Shown here piece by piece: positions 26,410 to 35,300 of a stretch of DNA of 64,000 nt; position 1 is the stretch's first letter; each line of letters opens with the position of its first letter. Both the position numbers and the translations under genes were made by a program. Source of the stretch: an uncultured Pseudomonadota bacterium (GTDB lineage Bacteria > Pseudomonadota > Gammaproteobacteria > Steroidobacterales > Steroidobacteraceae). The notes under the pieces are model-generated. The model ran no database searches, was not told the origin of the DNA, and saw only the letters and a list, made by a program, of their open reading frames with translations. The stretch spans positions 62,001 to 126,000 of the forward strand of contig CAIKMS010000008.1 in assembly GCA_903828595.1 (NCBI GenBank), in the 5' to 3' direction.

Positions 26410-27807
26410 TTGCGAAGGTTCACGACGGATACGATAGCTTCTAGTCTGATCGACTTTGAATGCCCGTCCTGTCGACGGGCAAAACTGGTTAACCTCAACG
26501 CGCAGCTTGCGTGTCCGGCCTGCCAAACACGCTACCCGCGCCTAGCCGGCATGCCCTGGCTTTTTGCGCAGCCCTCCTTACACCTAGGCGAGTGGCAAAA
26601 CCGATTGCATCGCTATTTAGAGGAGTTTCGCTTCGCGCTATCGCAGTCGAGCCTTGAGCTGCAAAATCAGGATTTGCACTCGGCCACTCGCGCGCGGTTG
26701 ACTGTCTTAAGCACCGGCTACGCCACCCAAATTCAGGCGGTGAGCCAGCTATTAGAGCCGTTAGCGATTCATCCATCGGTCGCGGCAGCGCCGGTGTTAG
26801 AGGCGTTTGGCGCACGTCTGCCGCGCTCGCAGGATCTGCATTCTTACTACGTGAACCTGCATCGCGATTGGGCGTGGGGTGACGAGGAGTCGGCATTAAG
26901 CTTATCAGCCGTGCTTGCGGCCATCCCGTCTGCACAGTTAAACGATCCTACATTAAGGGTGTTGATACTCGGTGCGGGGGGTTGCCGGCTAGCGCGCGAC
27001 TTGCATCAGGCTAGCGCGTGGTCACGCACGATAGCCCTGGATATTAATCCACTGCTGTTTTTGGTCGCCCAGAAGGTGCTTAACGGCGAATCGGTGAGCC
27101 TGTGTGAGTTTCCTATCGCACCGCGCGAGTTGAACGATCATGCCAGGATGCGGGTATTGCAGGCGCCCGGGCCTACGCGCGACGGATTGGAATTAGTCTT
27201 TGCCGATGCCTGTGACGCACCCTTTGCCGCACAACAGTTTGATTTAATCATCACCCCGTGGCTGATTGACATCATCAGCGATCCGTTGCCGTCGTTTGCC
27301 GCGCGCATGAACCGCTTACTGCGCGAGGGCGGGCGGTGGGTTAATTTTGGGTCGGTCAGTTTCACCGCTAATGAACCGCAGTGGCGCTGGGGCAGCGATG
27401 AGGTGCGCGAGCTGCTGCATGATCAGGGTTTTAGGATTGATTACGATCAAAACACGATCCTGCCCTACATGCGCTCGCCGGCCAGTCGGCACTCCCGCCT
27501 GGAGGAGGTGTGGACCTTAGGTCTGCAAAAGACGCACACCGTGGCGGCGCCATTGCCAGCCGAGGTTTTGCCAGCCTGGTTGCGTGACCCGACCGTTCCC
27601 ATCCCTAAGCAGGCGAGCCTGGATCTGACGGCCACCGCGAGTCGGCTGCAGGCCTTTGCGCTTACCCTGATCGACGGGCAGCGCTGTGCGGCGGATCTGG
27701 CGCGCTTTTTGGTGGAGCAGCAGTTATTGGGTCCAGAAAGTGCGTTAGCCGCGGTGCGTGGCCTGTTGTTGCGGGTCTACGAGAGCGCACGCTGCAGTGC
27801 GCCATAA
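26410..27807 (+). CDS. Zinc-ribbon SAM methyltransferase, N2227/carnosine-N-methyltransferase-like
   Basis: 465 residues, TTG start 4 bp after the DUF1501 stop with TAAGG upstream. Cys18, 21, 35 and 38 form a zinc ribbon (CPSC, CPAC) of the Trm112-like type. The central part resembles N2227 methyltransferases: NLHRDWAWGDEE (149-160), the SAM motif VLILGAGGCRLA (184-195), LDINPLLFLVAQKVLNG and TPWLIDIISD followed by REGGRWVNFGSVSF, matching the family's RDW, GAG-RLA, FFID and WIN-GP positions. N2227 enzymes methylate an imidazole or peptide-like substrate. Residues 360-465 form a separate helical C-terminal piece. Being cytoplasmic and last in the operon, it may make a small molecule or modify a peptide used by the exported proteins; this is inference. 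Confidence 0.7.
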   Translation: MRRFTTDTIASSLIDFECPSCRRAKLVNLNAQLACPACQTRYPRLAGMPWLFAQPSLHLGEWQNRLHRYLEEFRFALSQSSLELQNQDLHSATRARLTVLSTGYATQIQAVSQLLEPLAIHPSVAAAPVLEAFGARLPRSQDLHSYYVNLHRDWAWGDEESALSLSAVLAAIPSAQLNDPTLRVLILGAGGCRLARDLHQASAWSRTIALDINPLLFLVAQKVLNGESVSLCEFPIAPRELNDHARMRVLQAPGPTRDGLELVFADACDAPFAAQQFDLIITPWLIDIISDPLPSFAARMNRLLREGGRWVNFGSVSFTANEPQWRWGSDEVRELLHDQGFRIDYDQNTILPYMRSPASRHSRLEEVWTLGLQKTHTVAAPLPAEVLPAWLRDPTVPIPKQASLDLTATASRLQAFALTLIDGQRCAADLARFLVEQQLLGPESALAAVRGLLLRVYESARCSAP

Positions 27808-27811
27808 AAAA

Positions 27812-27825
27812 CGCCCGGGCGGGCG
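27812..27825 (+). terminator. Short GC hairpin after the methyltransferase
   Basis: CGCCC-GGGC-GGGCG followed by CTGTCATTTTG. The stem is only 5 bp and the T run is weak, but the place is right for the end of the 21.1-27.8 kb operon. Confidence 0.45.
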
Positions 27826-27900
27826 CTGTCATTTTGCAGACTTAGACTTTCGGCTAGACTGACTGTCGGGGCTTTCTTTATTCCCTTACGGAGTTTTTCT

Positions 27901-28587
27901 ATGCGGCGATCTCTTTCCTGGCTGGCAGGCCTCGCGCTGACTTTAAGCGCCATCACGGCCGGGGCTGCACCCATGCTCGTGCAAACCCAAACGCGTATAC
28001 ACGCCGGTCCTAGCACCGATTACCCGGCCATCGGCCTGATGAACCCGGGCACTCAGGTCGAGGGCTTTGGGTGCACCACGGATTATTCGTGGTGTGACGT
28101 GCAGTGGGGTGATGTGCGCGGTTGGGTGTTCGCACCGCATCTTTACGTGGATTACCAGGGCCGTCCCTCAACGGTGGCCACTGTCGGAGCAATTGTCGGT
28201 ATCGGTATCCTGGCGTTCAGCGTCAACGAGTACTGGAACCGCTATTACGTGGGGCGCCCGTGGTACGGCAATTACTACAACCATTGGGCGCATCGGCCAC
28301 CGCCGCCGCGCTGGCCGCCGCATTACCACCGTCCGCCGCATTACGGCCGACCACCACCACCACCACACGGTGGTGGCTACCGTCCGCCACCGCCACCGCC
28401 GCATGGTGGGCACCGTCCGCCGCCACCGCCGCCGCCACGACCACCGCTATCGAACGGCAACCATTTCGGTCCGCCTTCGGGAGGCGGCAGGCCGCCGATG
28501 GGAGGCTCTTCAGGTGGTGGCCCACGCCCGCCGATGGGAGGTCCGTCCGGTGGTGGCCGTCCGCCCGGTGGTCCTACAACTCGGTAG
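27901..28587 (+). CDS. Exported SH3-domain protein with Pro/Gly/His-rich tail
   Basis: 228 residues. The signal peptide ends ITAGA, followed by a bacterial SH3 domain at about 25-85 (TQTRIHAGPSTDYPAIG, SWCDVQWGDVRGWV) with two Cys that could pair. A hydrophobic stretch TVATVGAIVGIGILAFSV follows, then a Tyr/Trp segment. The last 95 residues are almost only Pro, Gly, His and Arg (repeats of RPPPPPP, PHGG and GGGRPPMGG). The SH3 part likely binds peptidoglycan; the tail is disordered and could bind metal through its histidines. GGAG precedes the ATG at 27901. The many overlapping frames here come from the repetitive CCGCCG codons. Confidence 0.8.
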   Translation: MRRSLSWLAGLALTLSAITAGAAPMLVQTQTRIHAGPSTDYPAIGLMNPGTQVEGFGCTTDYSWCDVQWGDVRGWVFAPHLYVDYQGRPSTVATVGAIVGIGILAFSVNEYWNRYYVGRPWYGNYYNHWAHRPPPPRWPPHYHRPPHYGRPPPPPHGGGYRPPPPPPHGGHRPPPPPPPRPPLSNGNHFGPPSGGGRPPMGGSSGGGPRPPMGGPSGGGRPPGGPTTR

Positions 28588-28595
28588 AGGATCTT

Positions 28596-28630
28596 GCCCG
28601 GACTTTCGCCGTAACGGCTAGAGTCCGGGC
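28596..28630 (+). terminator. Hairpin after the SH3 protein gene
   Basis: GCCCGGACT pairs with AGTCCGGGC around a 17-base loop that can itself form GCCG/CGGC. No strong T run follows directly; the next hairpin at 28661 has one. Confidence 0.6.
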
Positions 28631-28660
28631 CCTGTACCTTAGCTTTGTTTGTGCAGTCGC

Positions 28661-28682
28661 CACGGCTGGGCCGTGCTTTTTT
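28661..28682 (+). terminator. Rho-independent terminator just before the amidohydrolase gene
   Basis: CACGG-CTGGG-CCGTG is followed by CTTTTTTA. It ends only a few bases before the ribosome site (AGGTGG) of the next gene at 28696, so it could end upstream transcription or act as an attenuator for that gene. Confidence 0.65.
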
Positions 28683-28695
28683 ATCAGGTGGAATC

Positions 28696-30417
28696 ATGTC
28701 AAAGAGTAAAACGCTGGCATTGGCCATAGGCTTAATGCTTACGGCGACCGTAGCCGCACCGGCGAGCGCCGCTACCCGACTTTACGAGCACGGCGATATT
28801 TTGACGATGCAAGGTGATCAACCGCAGTACGCGCAGAGTCTCGTTGAGCGCGATGGTGTGATCGTCTATGTGGGTGATGAGGCGGGTGCCCGGCGTTTTA
28901 AAAATGCCAAGACAAAGGTGGTCGATCTTAAGGGTAAAACGTTATTGCCCGCCTTTATCGATACCCACAGCCACATCATGGATTATCAGGGTTCCTTAGA
29001 GTTTGCGGCTTTAAGCCCACCGCCTATTGGTGGTGTGAAGAAGATTTCGGATATCACCGATGCGCTGCACGCCTTGCAGGCTCGGATGCATCTGCCCCCC
29101 ACGGCTTGGCTGCAGGGTCGTGGCTATGATCCGGACTTTTTAGACGAGCATCGTCATCCGACGGCGGCTGATTTGGATGTGGCCTTTCCTAACACGCCGG
29201 TGGTGATTGTTCATGCGTCTGGACACATGTTGGTTGCTAATACAGCGGCCTTGCGTGCGGCCGGTGTGTCAGCCGCCACCGCCGATCCTTCCGGTGGCAC
29301 CTTTGTGCGTAAGGCAGGTACCAACGAGCCTGAGGGGTTAGTGCAGGAAATGGCGATGATGGCGTTCGCACCCTTTTTAATGGCCGAAAAGCCGATGCCG
29401 CACCAGATGGCGTTGTTACGCCAGGCTCAGGATGAATACCTAAAGCACGGTGTGACCACAGCCCAGGACGGATTGTCTCTGCCGTTGAACTTGCAAGTGC
29501 TGCAATTTGCAGCCGATCACCACGAGTTGAAGATGGACGTGGTGTCGTTACCGGCCTTTACGATGGCCAAAGAGGTGGTAGGTACCGGCAAGATTCGTTG
29601 GGGCCAGTACGACAATCATCTTAAGTACGGTGGACTAAAAATCGCCGTTGACGGTTCGCCGCAGGGTAAGACTGCCTTTTTGACGCAGCCGTATCTGACA
29701 CCCGTGCCGGGTTGCGATCAGGATTGCCGGGGTTTTGCCAACATGACCCAGGATGAAGTGAATCAACTTTTCATGCTGACCTACCGTAATCACGTACAGC
29801 TTTGGTCACACTGCAACGGTGATGCAGCGATCGACATGATGATTAAGGGGCATGAGGCGGCCGTGGCGGAGTTGGGTGATGCTGATCGCCGCACCGTGAT
29901 CATCCACTCCCAGATCATGCGTCCGGATCAGTTGCAGACCTATCAAAAGGAAGGTCTGTGGCCAACGTTTTTCAGCAACCACACTTTTTACTGGGGTGAT
30001 CAGCATTTAGCCAACTTGGGTGCCGAGCGAGCCGGCTTTATTAGCCCGTTGCGTAGCGCACTGGCCTTGGGTATCAAGGCGTCCAATCACACCGATAATA
30101 TCGTGACTCCGATTGATCAGATGATGGTGCTTTGGTCATCGGTGAACCGACTGTCGCGTTCGGGCGTGGTGGTGGGCGCGGATGAGCGAATTTCGCCGTA
30201 TCAAGCTTTGCAGACGCTAACCAGCAACGCGGCGTACTTTTACTTTGAAGAAAACAGTAAAGGAACGCTGACCCAGGGCAAGCGAGCCGATTTAGTAATT
30301 TTGGATCGTAATCCGCTGAAGGTAGCTGCGATGGATCTTAAGACGATCCGCGTGATGCAAACCATCAAGGACGGTCGAGTGGTGTTTGATTCCACGCGCG
30401 TCGTCGGCAGCAAATAA
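28696..30417 (+). CDS. Exported amidohydrolase (YtcJ-like, Amidohydro_3)
   Basis: 573 residues. The signal peptide MSKSKTLALAIGLMLTATVA precedes an A-x-A cleavage site in PASAATRL, so the enzyme is periplasmic. It is a metal-dependent TIM-barrel hydrolase: ILTMQGDQPQYAQSL N-terminal sandwich, LPAFIDTHSHIMDY with the first metal His pair, VHASGHMLVANTAALRAAGV, LWSHCNGDAAIDMMIKGHE with a third His, IIHSQIMRPDQ, and GTLTQGKRADLVILDRNPL near the end. YtcJ-type enzymes hydrolyse amides or imides; the substrate is unknown. The ATG at 28696 is preceded by AGGTGG. A second, longer exported member of the same family is at 58454-60493. Confidence 0.88.
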   Translation: MSKSKTLALAIGLMLTATVAAPASAATRLYEHGDILTMQGDQPQYAQSLVERDGVIVYVGDEAGARRFKNAKTKVVDLKGKTLLPAFIDTHSHIMDYQGSLEFAALSPPPIGGVKKISDITDALHALQARMHLPPTAWLQGRGYDPDFLDEHRHPTAADLDVAFPNTPVVIVHASGHMLVANTAALRAAGVSAATADPSGGTFVRKAGTNEPEGLVQEMAMMAFAPFLMAEKPMPHQMALLRQAQDEYLKHGVTTAQDGLSLPLNLQVLQFAADHHELKMDVVSLPAFTMAKEVVGTGKIRWGQYDNHLKYGGLKIAVDGSPQGKTAFLTQPYLTPVPGCDQDCRGFANMTQDEVNQLFMLTYRNHVQLWSHCNGDAAIDMMIKGHEAAVAELGDADRRTVIIHSQIMRPDQLQTYQKEGLWPTFFSNHTFYWGDQHLANLGAERAGFISPLRSALALGIKASNHTDNIVTPIDQMMVLWSSVNRLSRSGVVVGADERISPYQALQTLTSNAAYFYFEENSKGTLTQGKRADLVILDRNPLKVAAMDLKTIRVMQTIKDGRVVFDSTRVVGSK

Positions 30418-30502
30418 CGCAGGGTGTGACCGCAGGCTTACGCTAACCGTGCGCTAAAATCAGGGCCTGCATGGGTCCTGTGGTCGACTTGATCTAAAGG
30501 TT

Positions 30503-32371
30503 ATGCGTATTCAAACGTCTTTCACGCTCAAAATCTCGCAGCGCACGCGCATGCTGAGACGTTTTGGCGTGAGCTTTAGGCGGCTATGGCCACGGCTGAC
30601 GGTTATCGGGTTATGTCTGGCCTGCGCCAGTGCCCAGGCGCAGATACGGGTGGAAGTGGAGGGCCTGGCGCCTGAGCTTAAAACGAACGTTTTGGCTTTT
30701 TTAAGTTTGAGTCGCTACGAGACCCTAACGGATCTGGATGAGGGCTTAGTAGGCCGCTTGCAAAGCCGGGCGCAAGGTGAAATCGGTCAGGCGCTGCAGC
30801 CCTTTGGGTTTTATGAGCCTAAGGTGACCGGTACGCTCACCAAAGAGGGTGCTATCTGGGTGTCTCGCCTTACCGTTGACCCGGGTGCTCCGGTGATCTT
30901 GGTACAAGCCGATGTCAGCCTGCACGGTAGCGGCGCACAGGACCCGGTGATCACCGAAGGTCTCAATGCAGCTCCCCTCACAACGGGAACAGCGCTTAAT
31001 CATTTGGCGTATACGCGACTCAAAGCCGAGTTGTTACGCCGCGCCTACGCGCGGGGTTATCTGGATGCGCAGTGGCTGGTCAGTGAGTTGAGCGTGGACA
31101 GCCAGGCTCACGAGGCGCGTGCGCATTTGAGCCTGCAAACCGGTGAGCGTTATCGATTCGGTGAGGTGAGCATAGATCAACCCATGCTTAAGCCTGACTT
31201 GATGCGGCGTTACGTCAGTTTTTCCAAGGGCGACTGGTTTGATTCCAATGCGTTATTAAAGACCCAGTTTGCATTAGATGATTCTGCTTACTTCGGCGAC
31301 GTTCAAGTGCGTCCTGCTGAGCGTGATCACAATCAGCTCACGGTACCGGTAAGCATTACCGCCACGGCGCCGAAGCGTAACAAGTACACCTTTGGCGCGG
31401 GCTATTCCACTGATCAGAGCTGGCGCGTTACCGGTACCTGGGAGAGTCGGATCCTCAATGATTCGGGGCATCGCTTTCGTTTAGATACGGCCGTGGGCAG
31501 TAACGCGCAAAGCTACGGGGCGAGCTACACCATTCCCGTAGGCAATCCCGTGTTGGAAAAAATTGAGCTGGGGGCTACCCAGTCCTATGCCTCGCCTGGC
31601 AACGTGCATTCGATCGCAACGATTTTGCACAGCGGGCTGACGCAGGTCCGTGGTGCCTGGCAGTACGTGCCCTCGTTGGACGTGGCCCATACGGTCAGTG
31701 ATGTCGCACCGCTGCCTATCACCCAGACGGTGGTAGTGCCGGGGCTGGTGATTGCTCAGGTGCCTAAGGGATTTTTGAGTAATTCCTCCAGTCAGACCAG
31801 CATTATCGGCTCCACTCCAGGGGCTTTGGCGCTGCCGGGTAACAGCCAAAACGTCGTCGGTGGTGGTTTTTATGCAGAGATCTTAGGCTCGGCAGAGGCT
31901 TTCCATTCAGACTTAAGTTTTTTGCAGTTGCGGGTACGTGATGAATGGCGCTACGCCCTGGCGTCGCGTTGGCGCCTGCTGTTAAGGGGCGAGGTGGGTC
32001 TAACCATCGTGCGGGATTTTGATCAGTTACCCGTTAACTATCGCTTCTTCGCCGGCGGCGATCAGTCCGTGCGCGGATATGCCTATCAATCGCTGTCCCC
32101 GGTGGATCAAGCCGGCGAAAAGGCCGGCGGTAAAGATCTGTTGGCGTTATCCACCGAAGTGGATCGTGAGATCACCTCAAAGTTTGCGCTGGCGGTGTTT
32201 GTCGACGGCGGCAATGCCATCATGCATTTTGGACAACCGTTAGCTTATGGCGCGGGTGTGGGTGTGCGCTTTCGATTGCCCTTTTTGAGCATGGGTGTGG
32301 ATATCGCCAAACCGTTATCCAACGGTGGCGGCAGCCCGCGGCTGCACCTGAATATTTCACCGGTGTTCTGA
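30503..32371 (+). CDS. tamA: TamA, outer-membrane translocation and assembly protein
   Basis: 622 residues: signal peptide ending ASAQA, then three POTRA-like domains (about 48-270; visible parts IRVEVEGLAPELKTNVLAFL, GEIGQALQPFGFYEPKV and GEVSIDQPMLKPDLMRRYV) and a 16-strand Omp85 barrel (about 285-622) ending ...LHLNISPVF with terminal Phe. The barrel has the conserved FFAGGDQSVRGYAYQSLSP, the VRGF/Y motif of BamA/TamA. TamA works with TamB to insert autotransporters and other outer-membrane proteins and to move lipid. The stop codon overlaps the tamB start (TGATG at 32369-32373), which supports the identification. Confidence 0.93.
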   Translation: MRIQTSFTLKISQRTRMLRRFGVSFRRLWPRLTVIGLCLACASAQAQIRVEVEGLAPELKTNVLAFLSLSRYETLTDLDEGLVGRLQSRAQGEIGQALQPFGFYEPKVTGTLTKEGAIWVSRLTVDPGAPVILVQADVSLHGSGAQDPVITEGLNAAPLTTGTALNHLAYTRLKAELLRRAYARGYLDAQWLVSELSVDSQAHEARAHLSLQTGERYRFGEVSIDQPMLKPDLMRRYVSFSKGDWFDSNALLKTQFALDDSAYFGDVQVRPAERDHNQLTVPVSITATAPKRNKYTFGAGYSTDQSWRVTGTWESRILNDSGHRFRLDTAVGSNAQSYGASYTIPVGNPVLEKIELGATQSYASPGNVHSIATILHSGLTQVRGAWQYVPSLDVAHTVSDVAPLPITQTVVVPGLVIAQVPKGFLSNSSSQTSIIGSTPGALALPGNSQNVVGGGFYAEILGSAEAFHSDLSFLQLRVRDEWRYALASRWRLLLRGEVGLTIVRDFDQLPVNYRFFAGGDQSVRGYAYQSLSPVDQAGEKAGGKDLLALSTEVDREITSKFALAVFVDGGNAIMHFGQPLAYGAGVGVRFRLPFLSMGVDIAKPLSNGGGSPRLHLNISPVF

Positions 32372-35300
32372 TGGCCTATCAAGCGGTGCGTCGGTGGCTG
32401 AAACGGTTAGGGGTAGGGCTTACCGTCTTGACCTTGCTGCTTTTAGCACTGGCTTACGGCCTTACATCGACCGAAGTGGGCTTTCGCTATCTGTTGACGC
32501 TCACTAAGGCCATACCTGGCGTGTCCTTGAGCTTTACTGAAGTGTCCGGCACGCCCGCCCAGGGGCTGTTGGTCCAGGAACTGATCATCGATCAGGAGCG
32601 TGTGCAGATACGGATTGACCAACTGAACGCTCGCATCAGTCCCATGGCGTTGCTGACCGGTGGTATTCACCTGATACAAAGCCAGGCGCAATCGGTCCTG
32701 GTCATCGTTAAGCCCGGGCCCCATCCGCACGATCCGCGCCCGCCGCAGTTTATGCCGCTGGGCTGGCGTGTCGTGGTGGATCGATTAATGATTAAGCAGC
32801 TATCCGTACAAAGTGGCCAGAGTCACTGGATGGATGCCAAGGATCTGCAGGCTAAGCTGCGGGTGACGGCGTACGAGCTTGGCTTTTCGCAAACCCAATG
32901 GGATGCCGGTACGTATCAGCTGGCTACTGCCGGTACTTTGAAGGCGGCCTCACCGATGACGGTGCGCGCGAACGTTAATTTGCGTCTGCGGGTGAGTGAC
33001 CAGCCTGTAGCCCTTGCTGGTCAGATTGGTGGTGATCTTAATCAACTGAAGCTAGAGGCGCACCTGCAGCAGCTTCAGCAGGTGGGTTTTGCGGGTGTGC
33101 TGGATCTTCGGGCTGAGCCGGTGCTTTGGGGTGGGTTTAACATCAAGGTGCGCGATTTATCACCGTGGCTCACCTCGTCCGCCTTAGGGGCCATTCAGTC
33201 GCAATTAAGCCTGCACACCAATTTCCATGACTTTACGCTCAGCGGTCCGCTGCGTGCGGCGGCCCTGTCGGAAAAGCCCGGAGCCTTGGAGGTGGCCGGT
33301 CGGTATGACTACCCGCAGCTGATGTTGCGTCGAGTGGCGTGGCAGGCCGGCGGTTCAGGGCCGTCATTCGATTTAGTCGGTGACCTGCACTTGGCCCCTA
33401 AAGTGGATGCGGATCTTACGCTGCGTTGGGCTAGGCTGCGCTGGCCGTTGTCCGGCGCGCAGACGCTAAGCAGTGAGCAGGGACAGATACGCCTTAAAGG
33501 CGCTGAACCCTGGGCCATCGATCTACAGTCACAGCTTTCCGGGCCGTCGCCTTGGGCCGCGCAACTGGCCGGACAGGCGATGCTTTATCGCGATCGTATC
33601 GATGTGACGCAATTTTCGGCCCGCTCCGCGCAAGGCCAGCTAGCCTTAAAGGGTGTGGCTGCTTTTGATGATAAGGCGCTATGGCAAGGCCAGGTTTCGC
33701 TGCAAAATTTCGATCCCGGGCCGTTTAATCACGCACTACGCGGGCGACTGGCGCTGAGTCTGCAGGCTCAAGGGCAGGGCTACACGCCACTACGATCCTT
33801 ACAGGCCCAAGTGACTCAGCTAACCGGTAGCGTGCAGGGTAAGCCGGTCAGCGGCGGCGGGACGGTGAGTCTGCAGGCCGGCGTGTGGCAGGTGTCGAAT
33901 GCGCATCTGACGCTGGCCTCGTTGAGTGCTGCAGGGCAGGGTCGATGGGGTGCGGGCGTGATGGAGTGGTCTGGCCAAGGCGAGCTTAGTAAGGCCAGTG
34001 ATTTTCTCAGCGATGCAGCGGGCAGCTTAAAACTGCAGGGCCATTACCGGGCCTCAGCCAGCACCCAACAGTTCATGGCGCGCGCCACGGGTCGTGACTG
34101 GCGACTGGCAGATAATAGGCTGCACGCGGTGGACCTGCAGGCGGATCTGGACAGCCAGGGCCCAGGCGAATCGCACTTAAACCTGTTGGCACAGGGCGCT
34201 CAGATCGGTGCTCAAAAAATCGATCGTCTCGTGCTGCAGGGTGACGGTTTAGCCGAGCTGCACCATTGGCAGTTAGCCGTGCAGTCCGCGCAGCAGCACC
34301 TGACTGCCGCGGCACACGGATCGTATAACCCGAGGCTGCGAACTGAACAGTTACAGGTGTCTGAGTTGTCGGTGGCAGCGACACCCGGCGCGCCTTACAC
34401 GTTGGTCGCGCCTGCTGTTTGGGTAATCAGTCCACACCAGGTGGTGATGGCATCGACCTGTCTGCAGGCAACGCCTGCCCAAACCTGTTTGGATCTGAAC
34501 TGGGAAGCCGGTGCGGCTTGGTCGCTGCACAGTCAGTGGTCGCAGCTGCCGTTGAGTTTATTTGCGGGTCACTTACCGGCGACGATGCAGGTGCAAGGGT
34601 CGCTGTCCGGGCGGTTGTCGGCGCAGGGGGTCGGGGCTGATGTCCATGTGGCTGACCTGCAGGCTAATTCCGAGGCAGTGCAGATCAGCTACGCTTTGAG
34701 TGCGGGTCGAACGTCGCAAATTGAAGTGCGCTCGGCTGATCTGGGCGCCCATCTGGAGGCTAACGAGGCCCGTGTTAACGCCCACCTGACGACTACGCAG
34801 GACTCCACGCTGCAGTTAAGCGCTGTGGCTGATCGTACGCCCGGCCACGCTTTAGGGGAGGCACTCTTGCACGGTGATGTGCAGGCCCGTTCACACGAAG
34901 TGGATTTTTTACCGCTATTCATTCCGCAACTGGATCGTGTGGCCGGACAGTTAACGGCTGATCTCACGCTGGGTGGTCAGATCCAAGCGCCGCTGCTGGG
35001 CGGGTCTTTATCCTTGGAGCACGGCGAGGCGGATGTTTATCTGAGTAACTTAAAGCTACGCCAAATCCACGGTGAGGTCGCACTGCACGACTCTGCCTTA
35101 GACTTGAAAGCACACGCACAAATTGGCACCGGTCAACTGGATACGGACGGTTCGCTGCAATGGTCGCAGGGTCAACCATCGGGCAGCTTGCACGTAACCG
35201 GTAATCAGTTGTTGTTGGCAGACCTGCCAGAGTTGCGGGTGGTAGCCTCCCCCGATGTGAAATTAGATCTAAAAGGCACGCGGCTTAAGATCACCGGTGA

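Noticed and set aside
28067..28709. Several overlapping frames in the SH3 gene region
   Set aside because: They come from CCGCCG/GGTGGT repeats; only the frame with signal peptide and SH3 domain makes sense.
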